Source: Terriglobia bacterium (GTDB lineage: Bacteria; Acidobacteriota; Terriglobia; Bryobacterales; Bryobacteraceae). From it: a stretch of 64,000 nt of DNA. The notes beneath the pieces were generated by a model. That model had not been told where the DNA came from and did not search any database. It saw only the letters and a program-made list of their open reading frames with translations. The position numbers were made by a program, and so were the translations under genes. Below are positions 34,113-43,084 of the stretch, one piece after another (positions within the stretch are counted from its first letter, which is position 1; each line of letters opens with the position of its first letter). The stretch is taken from NCBI GenBank assembly GCA_021324185.1, contig JAJPJN010000100.1:1-64000 (forward strand), given 5' to 3'.

Positions 34113-35933
34113 ATGACGAAACTTTCCGATTATGTGATCCAGTTTGTTGCGGATCTGGGCGTGAAGCACGTTTTCCTGGTGACCGGCGGCGGCGCCATGC
34201 ACTTGAACGAGTCTTTAAGTCGCTGCAGCTGCATCCAGCCCGTCTGCAACTCTCACGAACAAGCGAGTGCGATTTGCGCTGAGAACTACGGCAAGGCAAC
34301 GAACAGGTTAGGCGTTGCTTTGGTAACAACCGGTCCAGGCGGCACAAATACTATCACAGGTGTTGCCGGCGCATGGCTCGATTCCACACCCACTCTCTTC
34401 ATCTCCGGCCAGGTCAAGCGGCCGGACCGCATGTTCGATGCCGAGGGCAAACCGCTCGGTATGCGCCAGCTTGGGGTTCAGGAAGTCGACATCGTTTCAA
34501 TCGTAAAGCCCCTAACCAAGTACGCCGTTACGGTGGTTGATCCCCAAAGTATTCGCTATCACCTGGAGAAGGCGCTTCACCTTGCGACGACGGGCCGTCC
34601 GGGGCCGGTCTGGATCGACATTCCGCTGGACGTGCAAGCGGCGCCGATTGACATTGAGAAGCTGGAAGGCTTCGATCCGGCCCGAAGCGAGCTTGCGTCA
34701 AACAGCGAGGGGCTGGATGCGCAGATCAGAGCCGTTATCGATGCGCTGAACCGTGCAGAAAGACCGTTGCTTTTTGCAGGAAACGGTATCCGGCTGGCGC
34801 GCGCAGAGAACGAGTTTTCCGCGCTCATCCGGCTGCTGAAGATTCCGGTGGTCGCCACCTGGTGTGCGGCTGATCTGATTGCCAGTGATGATCCGCTATA
34901 TGTGGGCCGGCCGGGGGCGGTTGCTGCTCGTGGCGCTAACTTCGCATTACAGAACTGCGATTTCCTGCTTGCAATTGGTGTTCGGCTCGACTTTGCGATT
35001 ACCGGCTACGCTCCCGAAAGACTGGCTCGCGGCGCGCACAAGGTGATGGTCGACATTGACGCTGCCGAGCTACGCAAATTAGGCTCTCATGTTCAGCAGC
35101 CGATTCACAGCGATGCGCGCGCTTTCATTTGCGAGCTTTTGAACCAGGGGCAGACCGTGCAATCCAAAGAGCGAAGCGCGTGGGCGGCACGTTGCGCCGA
35201 TTGGAAGACGCGCTACCCGGTGGTTACGGCTGAGCATCGCAAACCGGAGGGACGCGTCAGCATATATAACCTGGCGGAAGTTATCGGTACCGAAACCAGG
35301 CCGGACGATTTGTTGATCAGCGGGAGTTCGGGCAGCGGAATTGAGATCTTCCTTTTAGCATGTCCGACGCGCACGGGGCAGCGCATTTATCACACTGCAG
35401 GGTTGGGGTCCATGGGGTTCGGGCTGCCGGGCAGTATCGGGGTTTGTCTGGCGCACGGCGGCCGCCGGACGATTTGCGTTGACGGTGATGGTGGCTTTCA
35501 GTTCAACATCCAGGAACTCGAAACGGTGGCTCGCCTGAATCTGCCTATCAAGTTTTTTGTTCTCAATAATGACGGCTACGCTTCGATCCGCGCCTCGCAA
35601 TCCAACTGGTTCGGGCAGGCGAGCATCGGTTGCGATGTCCGAACCGGACTTACCATTCCGAATATTTCGAAAGTAGCCGAGTCTTACGGACTTCAGACGC
35701 ACGTCATTCCGGACCAGGCGAATCTTAGAGAGGACGTGCGAAGGGTTTTGGAACTACCCGGACCTGTCGTATGCGACGTGCATGTCATACCGGATGAGAT
35801 CCGCGCACCGCGCCTGGCGAATTATCAGAAGCCGGACGGAACGATTGTTTCGCGGCCGCTCGAGGATCTGTGGCCGTTCCTGCCGCGTGAGGAATTCCTG
35901 GCGAATATGATTGTGCCGCCATTGCCTGAATAG
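34113..35933 (+). CDS. Acetolactate-synthase-like ThDP-dependent enzyme of a polysaccharide locus
   Basis: 606 residues in the three-domain layout of ThDP enzymes: PYR (1-180; catalytic Glu49 in NSHEQASAIC), central domain (about 200-330) and PP domain with GDGGFQFN (458-465) through NN (485-486), the thiamine-diphosphate motif. The tail PLEDLWPFLPREEFLANM is shared, from memory, with ThDP proteins of O-antigen clusters rather than with IlvB. Such enzymes can attach a two-carbon branch from pyruvate to a keto-sugar (YerE in yersiniose synthesis). With rfbFGH in the same locus, that role is the best guess; a biosynthetic acetolactate synthase is less likely. Confidence 0.85.
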   Translation: MTKLSDYVIQFVADLGVKHVFLVTGGGAMHLNESLSRCSCIQPVCNSHEQASAICAENYGKATNRLGVALVTTGPGGTNTITGVAGAWLDSTPTLFISGQVKRPDRMFDAEGKPLGMRQLGVQEVDIVSIVKPLTKYAVTVVDPQSIRYHLEKALHLATTGRPGPVWIDIPLDVQAAPIDIEKLEGFDPARSELASNSEGLDAQIRAVIDALNRAERPLLFAGNGIRLARAENEFSALIRLLKIPVVATWCAADLIASDDPLYVGRPGAVAARGANFALQNCDFLLAIGVRLDFAITGYAPERLARGAHKVMVDIDAAELRKLGSHVQQPIHSDARAFICELLNQGQTVQSKERSAWAARCADWKTRYPVVTAEHRKPEGRVSIYNLAEVIGTETRPDDLLISGSSGSGIEIFLLACPTRTGQRIYHTAGLGSMGFGLPGSIGVCLAHGGRRTICVDGDGGFQFNIQELETVARLNLPIKFFVLNNDGYASIRASQSNWFGQASIGCDVRTGLTIPNISKVAESYGLQTHVIPDQANLREDVRRVLELPGPVVCDVHVIPDEIRAPRLANYQKPDGTIVSRPLEDLWPFLPREEFLANMIVPPLPE

Positions 35934-35943
35934 CAGAACAATT

Positions 35944-37140
35944 ATGCTCAGCGCGACGGCTCATCTGCGGGATCAGTTGCAAGCCATGCTGGCCGAAGGA
36001 GCTCCGCGTGCCATTCAGCGCGAGCAGACACAGTTCGATGAACTGACCGAAAACCGCCGCGATTCTATTGTTCTTTTTGGCGCGAGCAGGCTCGGAAGAA
36101 GAACACTCGACGGCTTGCGTCGGGCGCGCATCGAGCCTCTTGGCTTCAGCGATAATGATCCCAAACTGTGGGGCACTGACATCGAAGGCGTTCCTGTTTA
36201 TTCGCCTGCGGATGCGGTGGAGCGTTTCGGATCAAGGGCAGTTTTCGTAATCACGATCTGGGGCAAGGGCTCTCAAGACACGATGAGCGCGCGCCGGCAG
36301 AAGCTGAGGGATCTTGGCGCGCCCTGTGTAGTCCCCTTCGTGCCTCTTTACTGGAAGTTCGCCGAGTTTCTCCTTCCGCATAACGCGCTGGATCTGCCCC
36401 ACTATGTGGTAGAAAGTGCGGCCGATGTCCTGCGCTCTTTCGATGTTCTGGCAGACGATCACTCGCGTGATCAATTCTTTAGACAAATAACGTGGCGCCT
36501 CACCGGTGATTTCGATGCGCTCGGCGACCCGATAAAGGAAGAGATCTATTTCCCATCGGGAATTACTTCCTACAACGGCCAGGAGACGTTCATTGATTGT
36601 GGCGCATACGACGGCGACACGATTCTCCGATTTCTGGACCGGACGCAGGGCGCATTTCACAAAGTGTTTGCGTTTGAGCCCGATCCGGCTAATTTATCTG
36701 CACTCGACAAGACAATTTCGAGTTTGCCTGTTGCCGTGCAGCAGAAGATTCGCATATTTCCATACGCATTAGGAGACGTCACTTGCAAGGTGCGCTTTTC
36801 GGCCACCGGGACTCTAGGCGCCGCGGTCGGCGAGGGCGATCTAGAGATTGACTGCGTGCGGTTGGATGATGTTTTGGAATCGGAGATGCCAACCTATATC
36901 AAGATGGATATTGAGGCTTACGAGCCAAATGCACTGAGGGGCGGCGCAGAGATTATTCGCAGGCATCAGCCGGTAATCGCGGCCTGCAGTTATCATGTCC
37001 AGGATCATGTCTGGACCATTCCGCTGATCATGAAGGAAATCAATCCGGGTTACGCCATACTGATGCGCCAACATATTCAATTGGTGGAAGATCTAGTCAC
37101 TTACGCAGTTCCGCAGCAGCGCCTGGCGGCCGGGAGTTGA
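35944..37140 (+). CDS. FkbM-family methyltransferase with N-terminal Rossmann-like region
   Basis: 398 residues from the ATG 10 nt after the ThDP gene. Residues 39-110 (IVLFGASRLGRRTLDGLRRA, SDNDPKLWGTDIEGVPV) form a nucleotide-binding, sugar-O-acyltransferase-PglD-like fold. The FkbM methyltransferase follows: FIDCGAYDGDTILRFL (about 218-233), FAFEPDP (about 243-249) and TYIKMDIEAYEPNALRGG (about 318-335). It probably O-methylates a sugar of the surface glycan with S-adenosylmethionine. The next gene starts 6 nt downstream. Confidence 0.85.
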   Translation: MLSATAHLRDQLQAMLAEGAPRAIQREQTQFDELTENRRDSIVLFGASRLGRRTLDGLRRARIEPLGFSDNDPKLWGTDIEGVPVYSPADAVERFGSRAVFVITIWGKGSQDTMSARRQKLRDLGAPCVVPFVPLYWKFAEFLLPHNALDLPHYVVESAADVLRSFDVLADDHSRDQFFRQITWRLTGDFDALGDPIKEEIYFPSGITSYNGQETFIDCGAYDGDTILRFLDRTQGAFHKVFAFEPDPANLSALDKTISSLPVAVQQKIRIFPYALGDVTCKVRFSATGTLGAAVGEGDLEIDCVRLDDVLESEMPTYIKMDIEAYEPNALRGGAEIIRRHQPVIAACSYHVQDHVWTIPLIMKEINPGYAILMRQHIQLVEDLVTYAVPQQRLAAGS

Positions 37141-37146
37141 AAAAGA

Positions 37147-38154
37147 ATGGCTCGAACGATCAGCATCATGACTCCTTGTTACAACGAGGAAGAGAACGTA
37201 GAAGAGTTGTACGAGCGCGTTCGCGCGGTGATGCTCAAAATCGACCGGTACAAATATGAGCACATTTTCATCGACAACAATTCCCGCGACCGCACTGTAG
37301 CCGTTCTGAAGCGGATCGCCAGCCGCGACCATAACGTCAAAATTATCGTGAATGCCCGGAATTTCGGGCACATCCGCTCTCCTTACCACGCCTTCCTGCA
37401 AACCTCTGGCGATGCGGTAATCGGTATCGTCGCCGATTTACAAGACCCGCCCGAACTGATCGAGCAGATGATCGCCAAGTGGGAAGAAGGTTATTCGATG
37501 GTGCTGTGTTTGAAAACGGCTAGCCGGGAAAACCGTCTCATGTTCTGGATCAGAACGCAGTATTACCGCTTTGTTCAGCGATTGTCTGAGATCGAAACTT
37601 TTGAAAATTTCACGGGGTTCGGTTTGTATGACCGCAAAGTAGTTGAGGCCGTGAAATTATTCCCCGATGCGTATCCATATTTCCGGGGCATGATTGCGGA
37701 GATCGGGTTGCCATATTGCACGCTTCAATTTGAGCAGCCGCGTAGGATTAGGGGCATCACCAAGAACAATTTCTACACGTTATATGACATGGCGATGCTG
37801 GGCATCACCAACTTGTCGAAAGTGCCGCTGCGTGCAGTCACGTTCCTCGGTTTTGCTTGCAGTCTTTTGTCTATCTTGGTTGCATTAAGCTATCTGGCTT
37901 ACAAGCTCATCTACTGGCGAAACTTTGAGCTCGGTATGGCGCCTCTGGTGATCGGATTGTTTTTTTTGGGTTCGGTGCAGCTCGTCTCTATGGGCATCCT
38001 GGGCGAATACATTGGAGCAATTCACACACAGGTGCTGAAGAGGCCTTATGTGATCGAAAAAGAGCGCGTCAATTTTGAGTACCCGCCGAGCGAGCCATTC
38101 AGGATTTTCGATAGATCGGAAGTTGAGATAGAGCAAAACAATCCCGTAACGTGA
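37147..38154 (+). CDS. GT2 family glycosyltransferase with two C-terminal membrane helices
   Basis: 335 residues. SIMTPCYNEEENVEELYERV (6-25) is the GT2 nucleotide-sugar-binding start; NARNFGHIRS and VADLQDPPELI (about 97-107, metal-binding Asp) identify the DPM1/GtrB/ArnC subgroup that makes polyprenyl-phosphate sugars. Two membrane helices follow at about 235-255 and 265-290, as in GtrB. The product would feed a lipid-linked glycosyltransferase, possibly the polytopic enzymes at 20.9-24.4 kb. GGGAG lies a short distance upstream of the start. Confidence 0.9.
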   Translation: MARTISIMTPCYNEEENVEELYERVRAVMLKIDRYKYEHIFIDNNSRDRTVAVLKRIASRDHNVKIIVNARNFGHIRSPYHAFLQTSGDAVIGIVADLQDPPELIEQMIAKWEEGYSMVLCLKTASRENRLMFWIRTQYYRFVQRLSEIETFENFTGFGLYDRKVVEAVKLFPDAYPYFRGMIAEIGLPYCTLQFEQPRRIRGITKNNFYTLYDMAMLGITNLSKVPLRAVTFLGFACSLLSILVALSYLAYKLIYWRNFELGMAPLVIGLFFLGSVQLVSMGILGEYIGAIHTQVLKRPYVIEKERVNFEYPPSEPFRIFDRSEVEIEQNNPVT

Positions 38155-38241
38155 CCGGCCTGATTTGCAATTGCGGAGCGGAGAACTACCCCACGACTTG
38201 CCCTTGCTGGCGGCCGAACTGTCTCGAGTCTGTGAACTTTT

Positions 38242-39192
38242 ATGGCGACTGAAAGTAGGTCAGCGAGTGCGGCCGGTATCATCATCCCCGCTGACGTAAT
38301 TGAGGCCGCCCGGCGCACGATCGGAGTCTATTTCGCGCCAATTTCAAAAGCCGATCCGGAAGCCAACATCAAGGATTTTCTCGATCTTTCTAAATCTTTG
38401 AAACGCGCAGAAATAGTACAACGCTACACTCCGCTATGCGGTAAGAAGTTGCTTGAGGTTGGTTCGGGTTTCGGCACAAATCTGGCCGTATGGATCAACC
38501 ATTTCGATGTTGATGGGTACGGGATCGAACCGGGAGGCGAGGGATTCAATGAAGGCAATGCTGGCTCTCTGAAGGTGCTCGCTGCGAATGGAATTGATAC
38601 CAGTCGCGTCCGGAACGCATTTGGTGAAACTCTTCCATTTCCTGACGAGACCTTTGACATCGTCTATTCGGCAAACGTGCTCGAGCATACCGGTAATCCG
38701 GAAAAGGTACTCGCGGAATCGTTTCGAGTACTCAAAAACGGCGGAATACTGCATATGGAGATGCCGAACTTCCTATCGTACTTTGAGGGACATTATCTCG
38801 TCTTTCAGCCTCCGATCTTCTGGAGGCCCCTTTTGCCGTGGCTTGTTCGCTATGTGTACAGGCGCGATCCGACTTTCGCCAAGACTCTTCGCACCCAGAT
38901 TAACCCGCTGTGGTGCAAGAGGACGATCCGCCGTATCGCGGCAGCAATGAATTGCAGACTGGAATTGATATCGCTGGGCGAAGAGATTTTTCTCGAGCGG
39001 CTTTCCCAGGCCTTTCGGTTTGAAACGCAAATTGTTGCGGTTCATTTACGGCCGGTTGTCGCGGCGCTTCAGAAGTTGAACTTTCGTAATTGGGTTGGTC
39101 GCCTGATCATCGCCTTGCGGGGACATTACCCAATTTACTTAACCGTTCGCAAGAACTGCCCGGGACGAACAGATTGCAATCCAGCGGCTTGA
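38242..39192 (+). CDS. Class I SAM-dependent methyltransferase
   Basis: 316 residues. LLEVGSGFGTNLAVW (about 70-84) is SAM motif I; FPDETFDIVYSANVLEH (about 133-149) is motif II, followed by SFRVLKNGGILHMEMPN. The N-terminal 60 residues are helical and the C-terminal 120 residues are basic and hydrophobic, as in polysaccharide-locus methyltransferases. The acceptor is probably a sugar hydroxyl or carboxylate. An 87-nt gap separates it from the GT2 gene. Confidence 0.85.
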   Translation: MATESRSASAAGIIIPADVIEAARRTIGVYFAPISKADPEANIKDFLDLSKSLKRAEIVQRYTPLCGKKLLEVGSGFGTNLAVWINHFDVDGYGIEPGGEGFNEGNAGSLKVLAANGIDTSRVRNAFGETLPFPDETFDIVYSANVLEHTGNPEKVLAESFRVLKNGGILHMEMPNFLSYFEGHYLVFQPPIFWRPLLPWLVRYVYRRDPTFAKTLRTQINPLWCKRTIRRIAAAMNCRLELISLGEEIFLERLSQAFRFETQIVAVHLRPVVAALQKLNFRNWVGRLIIALRGHYPIYLTVRKNCPGRTDCNPAA

Positions 39193-39539
39193 GGAGGAAC
39201 GTCCGCCTCGATTCGGGCATGCGAGCGCCGAGATCATTTGTCCACGCCCGAGAGGTCCGGTTAGATATAGGAGCCGGAGGAAAACATTGACGAGTCAGAC
39301 GTATCAGCAACCTGTTCAGCGCCTGCTCTGAAGTAGTTCACGTGCTCGTGCAAGAATGGCGCTACTAAGCCGGCTCCGAGCGGGAAATGGGAGTTGCGCA
39401 AGCGAGGCAAACCGAAATAGATTTCATACCGCAGCTTATCGACGCAGGTCTCTGTCATACAAGGACTTCGGTATGCCATGCTCTTTGAAGATGGGGATGA
39501 TGCTCGCCAACGGGAGTTGCCGATGAGAACTCGCGCGAT
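39193..39539. other. 347-nt stretch with no supported gene
   Basis: No frame here has a convincing start, ribosome-binding site or family likeness. Two overlapping minus-strand frames (39261-39548 and 39436-39669) read like short protein fragments but disagree in frame and run into the neighbour, so a decayed gene is possible and unproven. Confidence 0.5.
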
Positions 39540-40532
39540 ATGAAACAAAACGGTGGCTCATCGCGGCGCAAAGTGTTGTACTGGACTGTCGCTTTCTCCG
39601 TAGCGGGCATCCTGCTCTATTACTCGCTGCGGGGTGTCGATTGGAGGCAAGTCGGCGCAACCTTGTCACATGCCGATCCGATTTACGTCGCGTGCGCGGT
39701 TGCCCTCTCTTCTTTCGCGCTCCTTTGCCGGGCCGTACGATGGCGTGTACTTTTAAAAGCTGGAGCAGAGGTGAGCATACCCACTGCGTTCTGGGCCACC
39801 TGCGCCGGTTATTTCGGCAACAGCTTCCTGCCCGCCCGCGCGGGCGAACTAGTGCGTACGTTTATCATTAGTGCGCGCACGAAATTAACCAAAACTTTTG
39901 TCTTAACCACAGCGCTTTCGGAACGGCTGTCCGATGCCGTCACGTTGGTGATCATCAGCTCCATCGTGTTGCTGACATTACCTGTACTGCCGGGATGGTT
40001 TGCTCAAGCTGCCAAGCCGTTCGCCATTGTGGGGTTGTGCGGCGCCGCTTGTATAGCCATACTTCCGCGGACGGAGCGTTTTTGGCTCAAGGTATTGGCA
40101 CGCGTTCCCATACCGCAGAGCATTCGCGCCCGCATAGCGGGAATTCTGGAAGAGATTCTGGTCGGACTTCGGGCGTTTCATCATTCTGGCCGGCTGGCGC
40201 GATTTGCGGGGCTGGCAGCCGTCATCTGGTTCTGTGACGCAGCGGGTACCGTCATCCTCATGCGCGCTCTCGGCTTCTCGATTTCTCTGCCGATCGCTTT
40301 CCTGCTGATAACCGGGTTCGGCCTGGGCAGCGCTTTGCCCGCGACCCCCGGCTACGTCGGTATCTATCAGTTTGTCGCCGTGAGCGTTTTGGTGCCCTTC
40401 GGCTTCGCCAAAGCCGATGCAATCGCTTTCAGTTTTCTGGTGCAGGCATTGCAGTACCTGTTCATCGGCTTCTGGGGCCTTCTCGCGCTTTCGCGCCAGC
40501 GCGGGCTGAAACTGAAATCAATCGCCGAGTAG
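39540..40532 (+). CDS. YbhN/AglD-type membrane protein (LPG-synthase transmembrane family)
   Basis: 330 residues with about eight membrane segments. YSLRGVDWRQVGATLSHADP (about 24-43) is the conserved first loop, and RAVRWRVLL and PARAGELVR (about 99-107) are typical of the lysylphosphatidylglycerol synthetase TM region/UPF0104 family. Members without the soluble synthetase domain are proposed lipid or glycolipid flippases or transfer partners. Its place at the end of the sugar genes fits export or lipid-carrier handling. It faces a secreted-protein gene tail to tail. Confidence 0.87.
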   Translation: MKQNGGSSRRKVLYWTVAFSVAGILLYYSLRGVDWRQVGATLSHADPIYVACAVALSSFALLCRAVRWRVLLKAGAEVSIPTAFWATCAGYFGNSFLPARAGELVRTFIISARTKLTKTFVLTTALSERLSDAVTLVIISSIVLLTLPVLPGWFAQAAKPFAIVGLCGAACIAILPRTERFWLKVLARVPIPQSIRARIAGILEEILVGLRAFHHSGRLARFAGLAAVIWFCDAAGTVILMRALGFSISLPIAFLLITGFGLGSALPATPGYVGIYQFVAVSVLVPFGFAKADAIAFSFLVQALQYLFIGFWGLLALSRQRGLKLKSIAE

Positions 40533-40594
40533 CCTGCTATTGGCGCCGCCCGGTAGCGGCGTGCCCGCGCAGAGGCAAATGAGAAGCTGATAAG

Positions 40595-41740
40595 TCAGTT
40601 CCGCCCTACACAGATGTAATTGATCACGTCCGAGCCGCTACCGGACAGAGTTAAGGTTGTTGCGGTAGTAGCTACTTTGACAGCGTTCTGTGCACTTGTG
40701 TCGGAGGCAGTGCAGATAGGAGCAGATGTGTATGTTCCCGTAAAACTGTAGCTAGCGGTTCCTGCGGTGAGGCTCAATTGACCTGCTAAGTCGGTATTGC
40801 TGGCAACGCCGGTAGCAACTTGATTGAATATTGTTCTGCCGCTGAACATGTTAGTGCCGGTGAAAGCGTTAGCTGCAGCTAAGCGCGGGACGACTGCGGT
40901 CACTATATCGAGAGAGCCATTGGTGAATGCCAGGGCGCCGGAGCCGCCAAGCGAAACCATTTGGGTCCAGACATTTGTGGCTGAGCAAGTATAAAGCTGT
41001 TGCCCCGCCGGTTGGTCGGTTGCGAAATATAGGCTGCCGCTCGCGCACATCGCTGGCAGAGCAGCCAATGTTCCGGCTGAGAGCGGGCTGCCACTGCCGC
41101 CCGTACCACCGCTGATGCTGACCTGAGCAATCGCCGTGATACGTCCTTTTGCATCGACTGTTAACTGCAAGGCATGCGAGGAATCGCCAAAAGTTCCGGG
41201 ATTACTATTGATGCTGGCCAGCGTCGTAGCGGTTGATCCACTCGCTGTTGTGATGTCGCCGGAAAGAGCAGGCATCTGCGCGGCCGAGAATACTCCCGTG
41301 TTGATTTCGGAAGCGTCTATGCTCTTGTTCGTGAGTGTCTGAGCGTCTGACGTTCCAACAATGTTGCCCTGCGGCGCCGCAACAGCAGTTGTTACATTGG
41401 TTGCGGTTCTAACTACCACACCGTTGTTTCCGGGATCTGACAGGCCGCTTCCTGAGCCACCCGCGCTTTCTAGCGTCCAAGTGTTTGTGGCGGTACAGGC
41501 ATAGAGGTTTTTCCCCGCTGTGCCGGCGATGTTGAAGTACATATCGCCCACGGTGCATGTTGCGGGAAGCGAGGTGCCCGTTTTCATCGGGCGGGTGTAC
41601 GGTTGTCCGGTGAAATCAGCGTTCCGGCTCTGTGTTCCGAGGTTGATCAGCGTCTGACCGGAACTCAAGAGGACTGCGCCCAAACTAAGCGACGTACCGA
41701 TGGTTATGCGAAAAATAAATGCAAAATAACGTGTGTTCAT
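40595..41740 (-). CDS. Secreted protein with phage tail-fibre-like repeats
   Basis: 381 residues with a signal peptide (to about residue 29). The middle section (SDAQTLTNKSIDASEINTGV, then LSGDITTASGSTATTLASIN, then LTVDAKGRITAIAQ) closely follows the wording of caudoviral tail-fibre/tail-collar repeats. Two related cassettes, GDMYFNIAGTAGKNLYACTA (about 66-85) and GSLYFATDQPAGQQLYTCSA, flank it. The composition is Ser/Thr/Gly-rich with few charges. An extracellular beta-fibre with glycan-binding or adhesive function is plausible. No phage structural genes are nearby, so it is unlikely to be part of a prophage. Confidence 0.7.
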   Translation of the reverse strand: MNTRYFAFIFRITIGTSLSLGAVLLSSGQTLINLGTQSRNADFTGQPYTRPMKTGTSLPATCTVGDMYFNIAGTAGKNLYACTATNTWTLESAGGSGSGLSDPGNNGVVVRTATNVTTAVAAPQGNIVGTSDAQTLTNKSIDASEINTGVFSAAQMPALSGDITTASGSTATTLASINSNPGTFGDSSHALQLTVDAKGRITAIAQVSISGGTGGSGSPLSAGTLAALPAMCASGSLYFATDQPAGQQLYTCSATNVWTQMVSLGGSGALAFTNGSLDIVTAVVPRLAAANAFTGTNMFSGRTIFNQVATGVASNTDLAGQLSLTAGTASYSFTGTYTSAPICTASDTSAQNAVKVATTATTLTLSGSGSDVINYICVGRN

Positions 41741-41906
41741 GAGTTTTTCGTTGCGCAGAAACTGCGATCAACCACTACTAAACCCCCCTTGGCCCGCGAG
41801 TGTCCTAGGCCACCGGAAAACGTTGAAAAGAATAGATCGATAGAATTTTTGGAAAGTTTGTGACCGGGCGCGCGGAGCAGCTATCCGGGCCGGCCGCTGC
41901 AGCCTC

Positions 41907-41912
41907 TATAGT
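41907..41912 (+). promoter_or_regulatory. Putative -10 element (TATAGT) supporting the TTG start of the GT4 gene
   Basis: TATAGT ends 6 nt before the TTG at 41919, giving the leaderless geometry again. Confidence 0.4.
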
Positions 41913-41918
41913 GGAAGA

Positions 41919-43046
41919 TTGAAGCCGACGCCTGTGCTGTTGATGGTCCGCTCCTTAGGCCACGGCGGCTGCGAGCGGGATGCTGCCAAGCTCGCGATTG
42001 GACTGGATCGAAGCCGCTTTTTTCCGCATGTCGGCGTATTCGAGCCAGGCGGCCCGCGCGCTCCAGACGTGGAGACGGCCGGGATACCGATCATCCAGTT
42101 TCCAGTGAATTCGTTCGTAAGCTTGTCGGCCTTCCGCGCGGCCCGGCTGCTTGGGAAGTACGTTCGCGAGAACGGAATAAAAATTGTCCACGCCTTCGAC
42201 GTGCCTACCGATTTGTTTGCCGCGCCCGCCGCACGCTTCGAGCGCGCACCCGTGGTTGTTACGGCGCAATTGTCTTATCGCAGTATGTATGATCGCTTCG
42301 GCCGTATCACACTTCCATTCACCGATTGGCTTGCGGATGCCGTAGTTGTTAATTCGCACGCAGTAGCAGAGTCGCTCAAGCGTTCTTTTGTCTTTCCGAA
42401 GCGGAAAATTTACGTCTGCCACAACGGGGTCGATGTGCGGCAGTTTTATCCGGCTGCGCACGACCGCCCTTCCGAACTGACGAACGCATCTATCGTGGTT
42501 GGCTCTGTCTGCGTTATGCGCTCGGAGAAACGGATGGATTGGGTGGTCCGGGCTTTTGCGAAAGTCCGCCGGTTCGATCCGCGCATCCATCTGCTACTGG
42601 TCGGCAGCGGGCCGGAGGTTCCGCGCCTCCAGAAGTTGGTTGGCGAGCTCGGCATCGGCGATGTCTCTCATTTCGTGCCGGCGCAAGACGATGTCGTGCC
42701 GTGGCTGCGGACAATCGATATTTACATCAACAGTTCCTGGACGGAGAGCTTTCCGAATGGCCTGCTGGAGGCGATGGCGTGCGGTTGTTTTCCGATCGGC
42801 TCACGCGTGGGCGGCATTCCAGAATTGATTAGCCATGGTGAAAATGGACTCGTTTTCGATCCCTCGGATGAAGATGATCTAGCCAGAATGCTGCGGCGAG
42901 CAGTGGCGGATGCGGCCTTTCGCGAGCAGGCGCGCGAGAAGGCGGCGGCGGCAGCCCGGGAGCAGTTCTCAATGACAAAAAATATAGAAGCAATGCAGAG
43001 CCTGTATGAGCGGCTGCTTGCGGAACGTGGGCTGCTGGGACAATAA
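41919..43046 (+). CDS. GT4 (group 1) glycosyltransferase
   Basis: 375 residues from TTG at 41919; GTG at 41934 or ATG at 41943 are alternatives. MVRSLGHGGCERDAAKLAIG (9-28) is the GT-B N-domain loop. VVGSVCVMRSEKRMDWVVRA begins the C-domain, and SWTESFPNGLLEAMACGCFP (about 273-292) is the E-X7-E nucleotide-sugar-binding motif. Retaining glycosyltransferase, cytoplasmic or membrane-associated. It most likely builds the surface glycan specified upstream. Convergent with an Oar-like receptor gene. Confidence 0.9.
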   Translation: MKPTPVLLMVRSLGHGGCERDAAKLAIGLDRSRFFPHVGVFEPGGPRAPDVETAGIPIIQFPVNSFVSLSAFRAARLLGKYVRENGIKIVHAFDVPTDLFAAPAARFERAPVVVTAQLSYRSMYDRFGRITLPFTDWLADAVVVNSHAVAESLKRSFVFPKRKIYVCHNGVDVRQFYPAAHDRPSELTNASIVVGSVCVMRSEKRMDWVVRAFAKVRRFDPRIHLLLVGSGPEVPRLQKLVGELGIGDVSHFVPAQDDVVPWLRTIDIYINSSWTESFPNGLLEAMACGCFPIGSRVGGIPELISHGENGLVFDPSDEDDLARMLRRAVADAAFREQAREKAAAAAREQFSMTKNIEAMQSLYERLLAERGLLGQ

Positions 43047-43084
43047 ATTCGAAATACGCCACCTTTTGTCGTACAGTACGCGCT

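Noticed and set aside
39261-39669. Two overlapping minus-strand frames in a gene-poor stretch
   Set aside because: They compete for the same DNA in different frames, one runs into the YbhN-like gene, and neither has a recognisable domain.
40533-40594. CGCCGC/GCGGCG hairpin between convergent genes
   Set aside because: Six base pairs and no T tract, so a rho-independent terminator is not supported.
40595-41740. Prophage remnant
   Set aside because: The tail-fibre-like protein has a signal peptide and there are no integrase, capsid, portal or lysis genes nearby.
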